NCBI GenBank assembly: GCA_963771435.1
Contig: CAVYTF010000010.1
Location: 1-64,000, forward strand
From: CAVYTF01 sp963771435
GTDB taxonomy: Bacteria; Bacteroidota; Bacteroidia; Chitinophagales; Chitinophagaceae
Direction: 5' to 3'
DNA length: 64,000 nucleotides
Of the stretch, positions 1-10,979 are shown in pieces; position 1 is the stretch's first letter, and every line of letters begins with the position of its first letter. Position numbers and translations under genes: made by a program. The notes under the pieces are model-generated. The model was not told where the DNA came from. It did no database searches and saw nothing but the letters and a program-made list of their open reading frames with translations.

Positions 1-23
1 GACTACTGTTGTCCGGTTAAAGT
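1..23 (+). repeat. Left terminal inverted repeat of the IS
   Basis: The first 23 bases match the reverse complement of 1383-1405 at 21 of 23 positions; the mismatches are at positions 6 and 18. The conserved core is TTGTCCGGT. Confidence 0.88.
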
Positions 24-41
24 ATAAAGCTGAAAAGTAAA

Positions 42-68
42 GGGAGATTAAATTTAATCTCCCTTTTT
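42..68 (+). terminator. Palindrome and T-run at the IS left end
   Basis: Bases 42-52 (GGGAGATTAAA) are followed immediately by their exact reverse complement (53-63) and then TTTTT. The 22-base perfect palindrome has the form of an intrinsic terminator. Its place between the left inverted repeat and the transposase suggests that it stops transcription entering from flanking DNA. The role is inferred. Confidence 0.65.
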
Positions 69-73
69 GTTAG

Positions 74-99
74 TTTCGTTAAATACCACTCCAACGAAA
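74..99 (+). promoter_or_regulatory. Hairpin directly before the transposase start
   Basis: TTTCGTT at 74-80 pairs with AACGAAA at 93-99, and the ATG is at 104. In an mRNA reading in from outside, this hairpin would cover the ribosome-loading region, a known way in which ISs suppress translation of read-through transcripts. The inverted repeat is visible; the function is inferred. Confidence 0.45.
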
Positions 100-103
100 T
101 AAC

Positions 104-1300
104 ATGGGTAAAGATACTTTTTTTACCGGACAGCCGGTATTCAGCCAGCTATTACAACTTATTCCCAAACATATCATCCGGGATGTATCCAAGCAGCATC
201 GATCAAACCGCTATTACAAGCGTTTCAGAACCTATGAACATTTGGTAACGATGCTATATACAAGTTTTCATGGATGTACCTCTCTTCGGGAAGTAATTAC
301 AGGCATGATGGCTTGCACCACCCGTATCAATCATTTAGGTATAGATCACATGCCCCGCAGGAGTACATTGGCAGAGGCAAATGCCAACAGGCCGGAAGCC
401 GTTTTCGGAGATTTATACCATCGGCTCTATACGCATTTTTACCCGGACAGCCGTTTGCTGACAAAGCTGGAAAAGAGGCTTTTTATTTTTGATTCTACCA
501 CTATAAGCCTGTTTTCAGAAGTGATGAGGGGTAGTGGCCAAATACCAGCAGGCAGGCGCAAGGGTGGTGTAAAAGCCCATGTACTGATGAAGGCTGACGA
601 AGATGTCCCAAGGTTTGTTTGTCTCACTGAGGCTAAGGAAAACGACAACATCTTTCCCCCAATGCTCAACCTGCCCAGGCGTTCTATCGTTACTTTCGAC
701 CGTATATATTATGGCTTTAAACCACTGATAAAATGGTCGCAGGCAGGAGTTACATGGGTAACCCGGATGCACCCACTGGTTGCTTATACTGTTCTTAGAT
801 CAAAACAGATACCTCCAGATCAGAAACAAAAAGGAGTTATTGCTGATGAGCATATAAGGGCCGGTGCGCGCCAGCGTAAGGATAAATTGCCGGCAAGAAG
901 AATAATCTACCAGGATCCCGTAAACGGTAAAGAACTTATTTTTCTAACCAACAATACCCGCATGAAAGCTATTACTATCGCCCATATTTACAGGCAGCGA
1001 TGGCAGATAGAATGCTTATTCAAACGGCTTAAACAAAACTATCCGCTAAAATACTTTTTAGGAGAAAATGAAAATGCAATCAAAATACAGATATGGTGCG
1101 CCCTTATTACTGACCTTTTAATAAAAGCTGTAAAAGACAAAGTAAAACGGAAATGGTCATTTTCAAATATCGCAGGTATGATACGGCTGCATTTAATGAC
1201 CTATATCAATCTGATCGAGTTTTTACAAAACCCTGAAAAAGCATTGAGCAGTTACCGCCCAACAAATCATTATGATCAACCATCTTTATTTCCAACCTGA
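104..1300 (+). CDS. IS4-family DDE transposase
   Basis: This 398-residue protein is a DDE transposase that would cut and rejoin the ends of the surrounding IS. Candidate catalytic acids are D130 (FIFDSTT), D199 (TFDRIYY) and E303. The last lies in the IS4 signature Y-(2)-R-(3)-E-(6)-K, which matches exactly: Y296, R299, E303, K310. The N-terminal part (about 1-100, with VFSQLLQLIP near the start) is the helical region usual in this group. The frame is intact and ends about 80 bases before the right inverted repeat, so the element may still be active. ATG 104 follows the hairpin at 74-99. Family assignment is firm; the IS name is not determined. Confidence 0.92.
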   Translation: MGKDTFFTGQPVFSQLLQLIPKHIIRDVSKQHRSNRYYKRFRTYEHLVTMLYTSFHGCTSLREVITGMMACTTRINHLGIDHMPRRSTLAEANANRPEAVFGDLYHRLYTHFYPDSRLLTKLEKRLFIFDSTTISLFSEVMRGSGQIPAGRRKGGVKAHVLMKADEDVPRFVCLTEAKENDNIFPPMLNLPRRSIVTFDRIYYGFKPLIKWSQAGVTWVTRMHPLVAYTVLRSKQIPPDQKQKGVIADEHIRAGARQRKDKLPARRIIYQDPVNGKELIFLTNNTRMKAITIAHIYRQRWQIECLFKRLKQNYPLKYFLGENENAIKIQIWCALITDLLIKAVKDKVKRKWSFSNIAGMIRLHLMTYINLIEFLQNPEKALSSYRPTNHYDQPSLFPT

Positions 1301-1382
1301 AATACAGGGGGGCTCACTTTTCTATTCTTTGTGTATAAGCCGCTTTTCTCTTCTGAATGGAAGGCAGATATTTGCTGTTTGA

Positions 1383-1405
1383 ACTTTTACCGGACAACAA
1401 TAGTC
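1383..1405 (-). repeat. Right terminal inverted repeat of the IS
   Basis: This is the reverse-complement partner of 1-23 (21 of 23 identical). It fixes the right boundary of the element at 1405, about 100 bases after the transposase stop. Confidence 0.88.
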
Positions 1406-1621
1406 AGGAGACTACGCCAAGCGGGGGAGGCGTGGTACTTAATTTGTATAAAGACAGTTATATAGTTTTAAAGAAGCAATTTTGAATTATGGAGCACACA
1501 AATAACACCGAATCAATTCATTCACCTGAAATATTTATCTATTCACCGCGAAGTGGCTTCTTGTTTGTTACAGGTTAAAAATGTATTCTACCTTTATCGC
1601 GCTGTGATAAATCCTTTACCG

Positions 1622-2974
1622 ATGAAAATTAGTCTGCCTATTAAAATCTTTAGCCTGAAATACTTTGTTTTGTTTGTAGGCCTTCTTCTTTGCTCAACGA
1701 TAAATTCTTTTGCGCAGGATTTTGACACGACCAATACTGCTCAGCAATTCACGATGAAAGACTGCATTGATTATGCGCTTAAACATCAGCCCACCATAAA
1801 GCAATCTGAGATAAACATAACAGTTGCTAAGGTTACAAACTCTATCAATGAATCCGGATTGTACCCGCAGGTGAATGGCTCGGGCACGGCAACACACTAT
1901 TTTCAAACGCCTACTGCCACAAATTCAACAACACCCACGCAGCCAGGTGTTCAGAACACTGCTGTGCCGGGCATTTCAGTATCGCAGGCCATTTTTAGCC
2001 CTGCTCTTATTTATGCTGTGAGAAGCGCACCACTTTATGTGAAGGCGGCGGAACAGGTGAATGACAGCACAAAAATTGGAGTGGTTGCCAATGTGAGCAA
2101 ATCGTTTTACAACCTGCTGCTGACGTTGCAACAAATAAATGTGCTGAAGGAAGATACGGTGAGGCTGGCGCAAAATGTAAGGGACTCTTATCATCAATAT
2201 GTTGGAGGTATTGTGGACGAAACGGATTATGAGGAAGCGACGATCACGCTAAATAATTCACTTGCGCAACTGAAGCAGGCGGACGAGAATGTGGTGCCAC
2301 AATATGCTGTGCTGAAACAATTGATGGGCTATCCCCCGAAGCGGCAGTTTGATATCAGCTATGATTCTACTGAGATGATGAATGACATTAAACTGGACAC
2401 AACGCTGCAACTGCAATATGAGAAGAGAATAGAATATCAACAGTTGGCAACAGAACAGAAACTGCAGCACGCGCTGACGGATTATTACCGTTACGCCGCC
2501 CTGCCAACTGTGTCTGCTTTTTTTGATTATGACTATGAATTTGAAAACAACTCTACCGAGTCATTATTCTCAAGCAGTTATCCTTATTCTTATATAGGAT
2601 TGTCTGTGAGTGTTCCGATATTTAACGGGTTTTACAGGGTAAATAACTTAAAACGGTCGAAGCTATTAGAGCGGTCGCTTGGCTGGGGCGTGGTTAGCCT
2701 GAAATCAGAGATATACAGTGAATATACCACTGCGCTGGCGAATTATAAAGGCAACCTGTATAACCTGGAAGTGATGAAAAATAATACTGCATTGGCGCAG
2801 CGGGTTTATTTTGTAGTGACGTTGCAATACAAACAGGGCATTGTGGCATACCTGAATGTTATTACTGCGGAATCGAACTTGATAACATCAGAAATTGGTT
2901 ATTTGAATGCGTTGTTTCAGTTGCTGTCAAGCAAAATTGACGTGCAAAAGGCGATGGGGGATATTTCTTATTAA
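1622..2974 (+). CDS. TolC-like outer-membrane efflux protein
   Basis: This is the outer-membrane channel of a tripartite efflux system (OEP/TolC family), about 450 residues, the usual length. I chose ATG 1622 because it gives a clean signal peptide (MKISLPIK, a hydrophobic stretch, then SFAQ-D). The upstream in-frame extension to 1553 has no such feature. The mature part begins with FTMKDCIDYALKHQPTIKQ, the typical first OEP helix, and contains two long alpha-helical halves, with VSVPIFNG near residue 330 marking the second repeat. It is the first gene of an operon with an RND adaptor 40 bases downstream and two RND pumps, so it most likely exports small molecules or drugs with them. This gene has no frameshift, unlike its partners. 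Confidence 0.9.
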   Translation: MKISLPIKIFSLKYFVLFVGLLLCSTINSFAQDFDTTNTAQQFTMKDCIDYALKHQPTIKQSEINITVAKVTNSINESGLYPQVNGSGTATHYFQTPTATNSTTPTQPGVQNTAVPGISVSQAIFSPALIYAVRSAPLYVKAAEQVNDSTKIGVVANVSKSFYNLLLTLQQINVLKEDTVRLAQNVRDSYHQYVGGIVDETDYEEATITLNNSLAQLKQADENVVPQYAVLKQLMGYPPKRQFDISYDSTEMMNDIKLDTTLQLQYEKRIEYQQLATEQKLQHALTDYYRYAALPTVSAFFDYDYEFENNSTESLFSSSYPYSYIGLSVSVPIFNGFYRVNNLKRSKLLERSLGWGVVSLKSEIYSEYTTALANYKGNLYNLEVMKNNTALAQRVYFVVTLQYKQGIVAYLNVITAESNLITSEIGYLNALFQLLSSKIDVQKAMGDISY

Positions 2975-3014
2975 ATAATTATTTGGCATACATTAAAACA
3001 ATAAATCAGCCATA

Positions 3015-4287
3015 ATGAATAGAATATTATTGAGCATAGGGTTGATAAGCTGCATGGCTTTTTTTTCGTGTGGCAAAAAAGCCTGCGCCCCCTCCTACCC
3101 CGCCTGTGCCTGTTAATTTATACACCGTTTCAAAACAGACTGTTTTATATTACGATAAATACCCGGCTACTGTGCAGTCGCTGAACCAAGTGAATATTGT
3201 GGCACAAGTGCCGGGATATATTACCGCCATTTATGCTAAAGACGGGAGCGTGGTTAAAAAAGGGGAGCCGCTGTACGAAATAGATAAGCGCCTGTATGAG
3301 GCAGCCTATCAAAATGCGGTAGCCAACCTGAAAGTTGCGCAAGGCAATGAGGTGCAGGCCCAGCAGGATGCCGACCGTTATGAATACCTAAACAGTTATC
3401 ATGCTGTTGCGAAACAGTTGTATGACCATGCTGTTATTACCCTGCAAAATGCAAAAAGTTCAGTTGAGGCAGCGCAAGAACAGGTGCAAACAGCTAAAAC
3501 AAATTTGAGTTATGCGATTATCAGTGCGCCTTTTGACGGAACGATAGGTTTCAGCCAGGTAAAGCTGGGGAATTATGCAAACCCAGGGCAGACGGTGCTT
3601 AACACGATATCTTCTAACGACCCGATGGCAGTTGACTTTTTGATAAATGAAAAACAGTTGTACGCCTTTGAGAAACTACAGGATAATACAACAGCTCTCA
3701 CAGACTCGCTTTTTACTATTTCAATGCCCGACAACTCGCTTTATCCTTATTTGGGTAAAATAGCAGTCATAGACCGTGCAGTAGATTCGGGCACAGGTTC
3801 TATAAGGGTGAGGCTTGTTTTCGCAAACACAAAAGCTCAGCTTAAACCGGAGATGAGCTGCGTGGTGAGGGTTCACAACCAGGACGCCAGCCCACAGATG
3901 CTGATACCAAACAGGGCGGTGCTGGAACAAATGGGTGAATATTTTGTGTTTGTGGCTAAAGATACTTTGTCAAGCGAGCCCCCGGCTACCGACTCAACAA
4001 AGAAAAAAGAGTGCTGATACGGCACAAGCAAAGCCTAAACGTTAAGGGCGATTGAAAAGAAAGTGCAGCTTGGGCAAACGATAGGGCCAAATGTTATAAT
4101 ACTGTCAGGGATAAATGTGGGGGATAAGATCGTTGTGGATGGTATTCAGTCGATACATGATGGTTCGCCCATCGCAACAGGAACAGGAGCAAGAGCCGGG
4201 CGCGGAGGAAATGGAAGAGACAGCAGTAAGGCTTCAGGCAGCAGTAATTCATTGCCGGATAGTAGCAATACTGCAAATAGGAGTTGA
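3015..4287 (+). pseudogene. RND efflux periplasmic adaptor (MFP), frameshifted
   Basis: This is the membrane-fusion adaptor between the TolC-like protein and the RND pumps. ATG 3015 opens a lipoprotein signal with lipobox FFSC (Cys19), but the frame is lost about 20 codons later in a run of six A (3075-3080); five A would restore CGKKPAPPP. The second frame (to 4017) holds the biotinyl-lipoyl half-motif VPGYITAIYAKDGS, a coiled-coil hairpin (about residues 80-150 of that frame) and the beta-barrel. The frame breaks again near 4010-4060, with at least two indels. The last segment, to 4287, gives the C-terminal QLGQTIGPNV motif and a Gly/Ser-rich tail. All domains are present, so this is one gene with indels rather than separate genes. 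Confidence 0.82.
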
Positions 4288-4374
4288 TGGTTAAAATAAT
4301 AACAGAGTTGGGCGTGAAGATGTTGTTGCAACATTCCCAAAATAACAAGGTAAACCGTTTGACACGATAGTCCT

Positions 4375-7300
4375 ATGATTGCTAATACATTTATAAAAAG
4401 GCCGGTAACTGCAATAGTTATATCTATTGTATTGGTAATTACCGGTATTGTTAGTATTTTGCTTTTGCCTATTGACCAATATCCTGATATTACCCCGCCG
4501 GTTGTACAGGTGAACGGGCAGTTTACCGGTGCCGATGCGCAAACTGTTGAGCAAACCGTTGCCACGCCTATTGAAGAACAGGTAAACGGTACGCCCGGCA
4601 TGGAATACATGCAGAGCAACAGCACCAACAACGGGCTGATGCAGATGAATGTAACCTTTAAAATAGGTACCGATATTGACGTTGCCGCGCTTGATGTGCA
4701 AAACCGTGTAAGTATTGCCACGCCTTTGTTGCCTGCGGTAGTAAGCCGTTTGGGCCTTACGGTGCGCGCGGTAAACCCAAGCATGCTGATGATGGTGGCT
4801 ATATATGCGCCAAAAGACACGCATAACATTACTTTCCTTGATAACTATACCAATATATTTATCCAGGATGCGTTGCTGCGTGTGCCGGGCGTGGGCAGCA
4901 TCAGCCGGTTTACGGATGATTTTAGTATGCGTATCTGGATGAACCCGGATAAAATGGCTGCTTACAGCTTAACGCCAACGGATGTTATTAATGCGCTTAA
5001 CGCGCAAAACGTGCAGGTAGCTGCAGGTACAGCAGGTGTGCCGCCGCAGGCATCAACCCAAACTTATGAACTGGGTATTTTGGTAAACGGCCGTTTAAGC
5101 AAGGTTTCGGAGTTTGAAAATATCATTGTAAAAACAATCCCTGCCACAGGCGAACTGGTTTACTTGAAAGATGTTGCCCGGGTTGAATTGGGTAAATTTA
5201 CTTTCTCCAGCAATTCATTTGTTGATGGGCACCGCGCATCTTACCTGCAGATATACCAGGCGCCGGGCAGTAATGCGTTGCAAACCGCCAAAGGCGTATA
5301 TGCTGAGTTGGCCAAACTGAAAGCAAACGTTTCCCGTCTGATGTGGAATACAGCGTTCCGTTTGAATCGGTAACCGTGGTAAAGGTTTCGATGAGCGATG
5401 TGGTGTGGACTTTATTAAAAACCTTGGGCTTGGTAGCTATTGTGGTGTTCCTGTTCCTTCAAAACTGGCGCTCAACACTTAATACCTGTTCTGGCCATCC
5501 CGGTATCTATTTTTGGTACATTCTGCTTTTTTATTCCGCTTAGGCTTTACCATCAATACCTTACCATGTTTGGCTTTGTGCTGGCCATTGGTATTGTGGT
5601 GGATGATGCCATTATTGTGGTGGAGGCCGTGCAGCATTATATTGATGATGAAAGAATGTCGCGCCAAAGAAGCAACTTACCAGGCCATGAAAGATATATC
5701 GGCGCCGGTTATTGCCATTGCGTTGATACTGGCAGCGGTATTTGTGCCGGTTGGTTTTATTCCGGGTATTGTGGGGCGTTTATACCAGCAGTTTGCCATC
5801 ACCATTGCTATATCGGTAATTATATCGGCATTTATTGCATTATCATTAACACCTGCACTTTGTACGTTGTTGTTAAAACCAACCGACAAATCAAAGAAGA
5901 AGCAAAGGGCCTTAACAAATTGTTCTTCAAGTTTAACAAATGGTTTGAAAGGGTAACCGCGAAATATACCGAACGGCGTTAAGAAAAGTATCGAGAAATC
6001 AAAATACATCGTTATTCTATTGGTTTGCGTTTGTATCGGCGCTTATTTTCTGTTCCAAGCAAAACCAACGGGCTTTATTCCTTCAGAAGATGATGGCAAT
6101 CTGTATGTTACCTTCCAGTTGCCGCCGGCATCATCCACAGCCGCATCGGTTGATGTAATGAGCAAGCTGATGAAGGTGGTTGGTTCAACACCGGGCGTTG
6201 CGCATTATGCAGCGTTATCAGGATTAAATGTGGTAACCAATGCCAGCAACTCAAACAACGGCACCATTTATTGCCAGCTTGCGCCATGGGATGAGCGCAG
6301 ATAAATCGAGCGAACAGGTACCGGGCATTATTGAGTGTAATGCAAAAACGCATTCAGCGATGCCGGTATTAAAAATGCCAATGTTGAAGTGATACAGCCA
6401 TCGCCATTACCGGGTGTGGGTACAACAGTTGGTTTTAGTATGCAGATAGAGCAACGCAGCACCAACGATAATTTGCAGGATTTTGAAAAAGTAGTAAACA
6501 ATTTTATTACCGAGGCCAATAAAAATCCGGCTATATACCAAGCGCATTTACTTTTTTTACAGCACATACACCCAATTATAACCTTACTGTTGACCGGGAA
6601 AAATGTGAAAAACTGGGGGTTAATGTAGCCGATGTATTTACCACCATCCAGGCTTATATGGGCAGTTTGTACATCAATGATTTTACTACTTACAACCGTA
6701 CTTTCCACGTGGTGGTACAGGCTGATACTGCTTTCCGTACCATGATATCCGACATGAATAAATATTATGTACGCAACTCAGGCAGGCACAATGGTGCCGC
6801 TTGGGTACGGTTATCAGTTATAAACCAACTGATGCCGCGCCGCTGATATCGCACTTTAATATTTTCCGCTCGGCTGAAGTGGATGGCTCATCTGCTCAGG
6901 TTACAGCAGTAACGATGCATTGAATGCACTGCAGGATATAGCCGCAAAAATCTGCCCGAAGGATATACTTATGAGTTTTCAGGTTTAAGTTATGAGGAAA
7001 TAAAAGCAGGTTCTACACCATTTATATTTTCATGTTTTCTATCACATTTGTATTTCTGTTTCTTGCGGCATTGTATGAAAGCTGGTCGGTGCCGTTTTCT
7101 GTATTGCTGGCGGTGCCTATCGGTGCATTTGGTGCTATACTTGCCTTGTTCTTTGTACCAAGCTTAACCGATAACGTTTATGCACAAATAGGTTTGATAA
7201 CACTGATAGGCCTGGCTGCAAAAAATGCCATCCTGATAGTAGAGTTTGCCAAAGTGCGGGTTGACAGGGGCGAAGAACTGATTACAATCAACACTTGAAG

Positions 7301-7649
7301 CGGTAAGCCTTCGTTTGCGGCCTATCATCATGACCTCGCTGGCATTTATTCTAGGTGTATTACCGCTTGGTGTTTGCGACCGGCGCAGGTGCTGTAGCAC
7401 GCAGAACTATTGGCTTTACGGTATTGGGCGGTATGCTTGCAGCATCAACCATTGCCATATTTATTGTGCCGGTGCTGTATGTGTTGATAACCCGTTTATC
7501 CTATGGAAAAGAAAAACTGGAATACCTGAAAGCGCATCATAATGAACTTGATGGAAAAAGCGAAAAAAGTGGAAGCGCAAAATATTGATCCTGAACTGGA
7601 ATTTGAAATACAAAAATCACGTGAACTGAATAAACCTGCACAGGCATGA
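4375..7649 (+). pseudogene. RND (HAE1/AcrB-type) efflux pump 1, multiply frameshifted
   Basis: This is the inner-membrane proton-driven pump of the operon. It starts at ATG 4375 (MIANTFIKRPVTA, the usual AcrB-type N-terminus), and similarity runs in order to the C-terminus at 7649, about 1,090 codons, a normal AcrB length. Visible landmarks are the pore-domain segment ADAQTVEQTVATPIEEQVNG, the TM4 motif GIVVDDAIIVVEAV with the proton-relay aspartate pair, and the TM10 segment LIGLAAKNAILIVEFAK. The frame changes at least nine times, first near 5340, and the fragments overlap or abut. Nearly all breaks look like one-base indels rather than nonsense codons. The 3' end overlaps pump 2 by ATGA. 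It is either pseudogenised or badly sequenced. Confidence 0.85.
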
Positions 7650-10600
7650 TCGCAAATACATTTATAAAAGGCCGGTAACTGCAATCGTTATATCTGTTGT
7701 ATTGGTAATTGCAGGGCTTGATTTGCCTTGACAATCTTGCTGTTGATCAATATCCTAATATTTCGCCGCCAAGCGTTTCTGTAAACGGCTCCTATACCGG
7801 CGCCGATGCACAAACGGTTGAGCAAACTGTGGCTACACCAATTGAAGAACAGGTAAACGGTACGCCGGGCATGGAATACATGCAAAGCACCAGCACCAAC
7901 AGCGGCGGCATGAGTGTAAGGGTAACTTTTAATATTGGTACCAATGTGCAAATTGCAGCGCTAAACGTGCAAAACAGGTTAGGTATTGCCGAGCCTTCAC
8001 TGCCTGCTGTGGTAAGCAAGCTTGGCTTAACCGTTCGCGCAAGCAATCCCGATCATGCTGATGCTGGTCGCTATTTATTCCCCAAAGGCAACACACAATA
8101 TTACCTTTCTTGATAACTATACCAGTACATTTATTGAAGATGCCATACTGCGTGTACCGGTGTAGGTGATGTAACTGCGCGTGCCGATCAGTTCAGTATG
8201 CGTATATGGATGAACCCGGATAAAATGGCATCTTACGGCTTAACGCCTGCTGATGTTACAGCTGCATTGAACGCGCAAAATGTTTATGTGGCAGCAGGTT
8301 CGGTAGGTGCGCCGCCACAGCCATCAGCACAGACATATGAAACCGGCATACTGGTAAACGGTATGCTGAACAAAGCATCCGAATACCAAAAAATCATTAT
8401 AAAAACAATTCCCGCAACCGGACAAATGGTTTATTTAAAAGATATTGCCAGGGTTGAGCTTGGGCAAATTTACTTTTTCAAGCAATTCATTTGTTGACGG
8501 CAACGGTGTTCTATTATTCAGATATTTCAATCACCGGGAAGCAATGCACTGCAAACTGCCGATAATGTTTATAAGGAACTTGCACTATTAAAAAAATCTT
8601 TCCCTGCTGATGTTGATTATATGTTCCATTTGAATCGGTAACTATCATAAAAGTTTCCATGCAGGAAGTATTGGGCACTTTGTTAAAAGCCTTGGGTCTG
8701 GTTGCATTGGTTGTGTTCCTTTTCCTGCAAAACTGGCGTTCTACTATTATCCTATTGTGGCCATTCCGGTATCCATTATTGGCTACATTTTGTTTTTTTA
8801 TTCCGCTGGGCTTTACCATCAATACCTTAACCATGTTTGGCTTTGTGCTGGCCATAGGTATTGTGGTTGATGATGCCATTATTGTGGTGGAGGCGGTGCA
8901 GCATTATATTGATGAGCAGCACATGTCGCCCAAAGAGGCTACTTACCATGCCATGAAAGAAATATCTGCGCCGGTAATTGCCATTGCGCTTATATTGGCT
9001 TCGGTATTTGTGCCGGTAGGTTTTATACCGGGTATTGTGGGCCGGTTGTACCAGCAGTTTGCCATCACCATTGCTATATCTGTTATTATTTCGGCATTTG
9101 TGGCATTATCATTAACACCCGCGCTTTGTACTTTGTTATTAAGGCCATCGCATCATAAAAAAACAAACTGGTTCGATAAATTTTTCAACTGGTTTAATAA
9201 ATGGTTTGAAAGACTTACCATAAAATATTCCAACGGTGTAAAAAGAAGCATCAAATATTCAAAGTTTGTAGTAATTATATTGGTATGTATTTGCGCTGGC
9301 ACTTATTTTTTATTTAAAAGTAAACCATCAGGGTTTGTTCCTTCGGAAGATGGCGGACGATTATTTATCACCTATCCAGTTGCCCGATGCTTCTTCAACT
9401 ACACAATCGGTAAATGTAATGGAAAAGCTGATGAAAATAGTTAGCATCTACGCCGGGTATATTGCATTATACAGCTACTTCCGGGTTTAATATATTAAAC
9501 GGCGGTGCAACTTCAAACAGCGGCTCTATGTTTCTCATGCTTACAGCCCTGGGACAAGCGCACCACGCCGCAAACCATGGTCCGGGCATAATGGATGTAC
9601 TTAAAAAACGGATTGCCAAAGCAGGCATTAAAAATGCAAACGTGGTGGTTATTCAGCCGCCGCCGATAAGGGGTATAGGTATTGCCGCAGGTTTCAGCAT
9701 GCAGATTGAAGAAGGAAATTCAACCGATGATATACATGCCTTTGAAAAAGCAGTTAACAAATTTGTTGCGGCTGCAAAAAAAATACCTGCTACATCAACC
9801 GCATTTTGTTATTTTTCGGCGCATACACCAAGTTATGACCTTACGGTTGACAGGGAAAAATGCGAGAAACTGGGTGTGAATATTTCTGATGTATTTTCAA
9901 CCATGCAGGCCTATATGGGTAGCTTGTTTGTAAATAATTTTACTTTATATAACCGAACATATCATGTTGTGGTACAGGCCGATACTGCTTACCGGGCGCT
10001 GATATCCGACATGAATAAATATTATGTGCGCAACCAGGCAGGCAGAATGGTGCCGCTAAGTACTGTAATAAGCTATAAACCTGCCATTGCTGCGCCGCTT
10101 ATCACGCATTTTAATATTTTTCGTTCTGCAGAAGTAGATGGTTCTATCCCGACGGGCTATAGCAGCGGCCAATCGTTGGATGCTTTAAAAGCATGGCGGC
10201 AAAAACATTACCACGCGGATATACTTATGAATTTTCGGGGCTCAGCTACGAAGAAATAAAAGCAGGCTCGATTACCATTTATATTTTCATGTTTTCAATC
10301 GTATTTGTGTTTCTTTTTCTGGCGGCATTGTACGAAAGCTGGTCGGTGCCATTTTCAGTAATGCTGGCGGTGCCTATAAGTGCATTTGGCGCTATACTTG
10401 CGCTAACCTTTATCCCTCAGTCCCTTAACCAATAATGTATATGCCCAAATAGGATTGATAACACTGATAGGCTTATCAGCAAAAAATGCCATCCTGATTG
10501 TTGAATTTGCCAAAATAAGAGTTGACCGGGGCGAAGAGCTGATACAGTCGACGCTGGAAGCAGTACGACTGCGTTTACGCCCGATCATCATGACATCCCT

Positions 10601-10951
10601 GGCATTTATTCTCGGTGTGTTGCCGCTTGCATTGGCAACAGGTGCGGGCGCGGCATCAAGAAATACAATTGGCGTAACTGTTTTGGGCGGCATGATAGCA
10701 TCATCAACCATATCCATATTTATTGTGCCGGTATTGTTTGTGATATTTACGCGTTTTCTTATGGTAAAAAACAACTAGCGTGGCTGCAGGCGCATCATGA
10801 GGAGTTGATGGAAAAAGCAAAGAAAGTGGAAGAACAGAATATTGACCCTGAACTAGAATACGATATTGAACAAGCACATCATGAAAATAAAGCTGATAGG
10901 GAACGACATGAAAAGGAGAAAGAAAACAATAACCCAAACCAACAGCCTTAG
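7646..10951 (+). pseudogene. RND (HAE1/AcrB-type) efflux pump 2, multiply frameshifted
   Basis: This is a second AcrB-type pump, a close paralogue of the one upstream. Its ATG (7646) overlaps the pump 1 stop by four bases, so the two would be translationally coupled. The protein begins MIANTF and loses frame within 50 codons. Fragments at 7709-8113, 8198-8497, 8659-9444, 9462-10259, 10193-10435 and 10455-10778 then cover the whole family in order, including GIVVDDAIIVVEAV (TM4 aspartates) and LIGLSAKNAILIVEFAK (TM10). A charged C-terminal tail runs to the stop at 10951. At least seven frame changes are needed. Tandem pumps with one adaptor suggest either a heteromeric pump (as in MdtBC) or a recent duplication. 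Confidence 0.85.
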
Positions 10952-10979
10952 TATTTCACATTGTCTTTGTGGGGGAAAA

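Larger units (their letters stand above)
1..1405 (+). mobile_element. IS4-type insertion sequence, apparently complete
   Basis: A single transposase gene lies between 23-bp terminal inverted repeats (1-23 and 1383-1405) that differ at only two positions. The left end coincides with the first base of the window, so the element could begin slightly earlier, and a target-site duplication cannot be tested. Between the left repeat and the transposase are a perfect palindrome followed by T residues and a second hairpin just before the start codon; both are typical IS devices that limit transposition. The 3' segment 1301-1382 is non-coding. From 1406 to the efflux operon at 1622 nothing is recognised. 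Confidence 0.88.

Noticed and set aside
5440..5982. Separate short genes in the RND region
   Set aside because: Translation of each fragment matches successive parts of one AcrB-type pump; they are pieces of one frameshifted gene.
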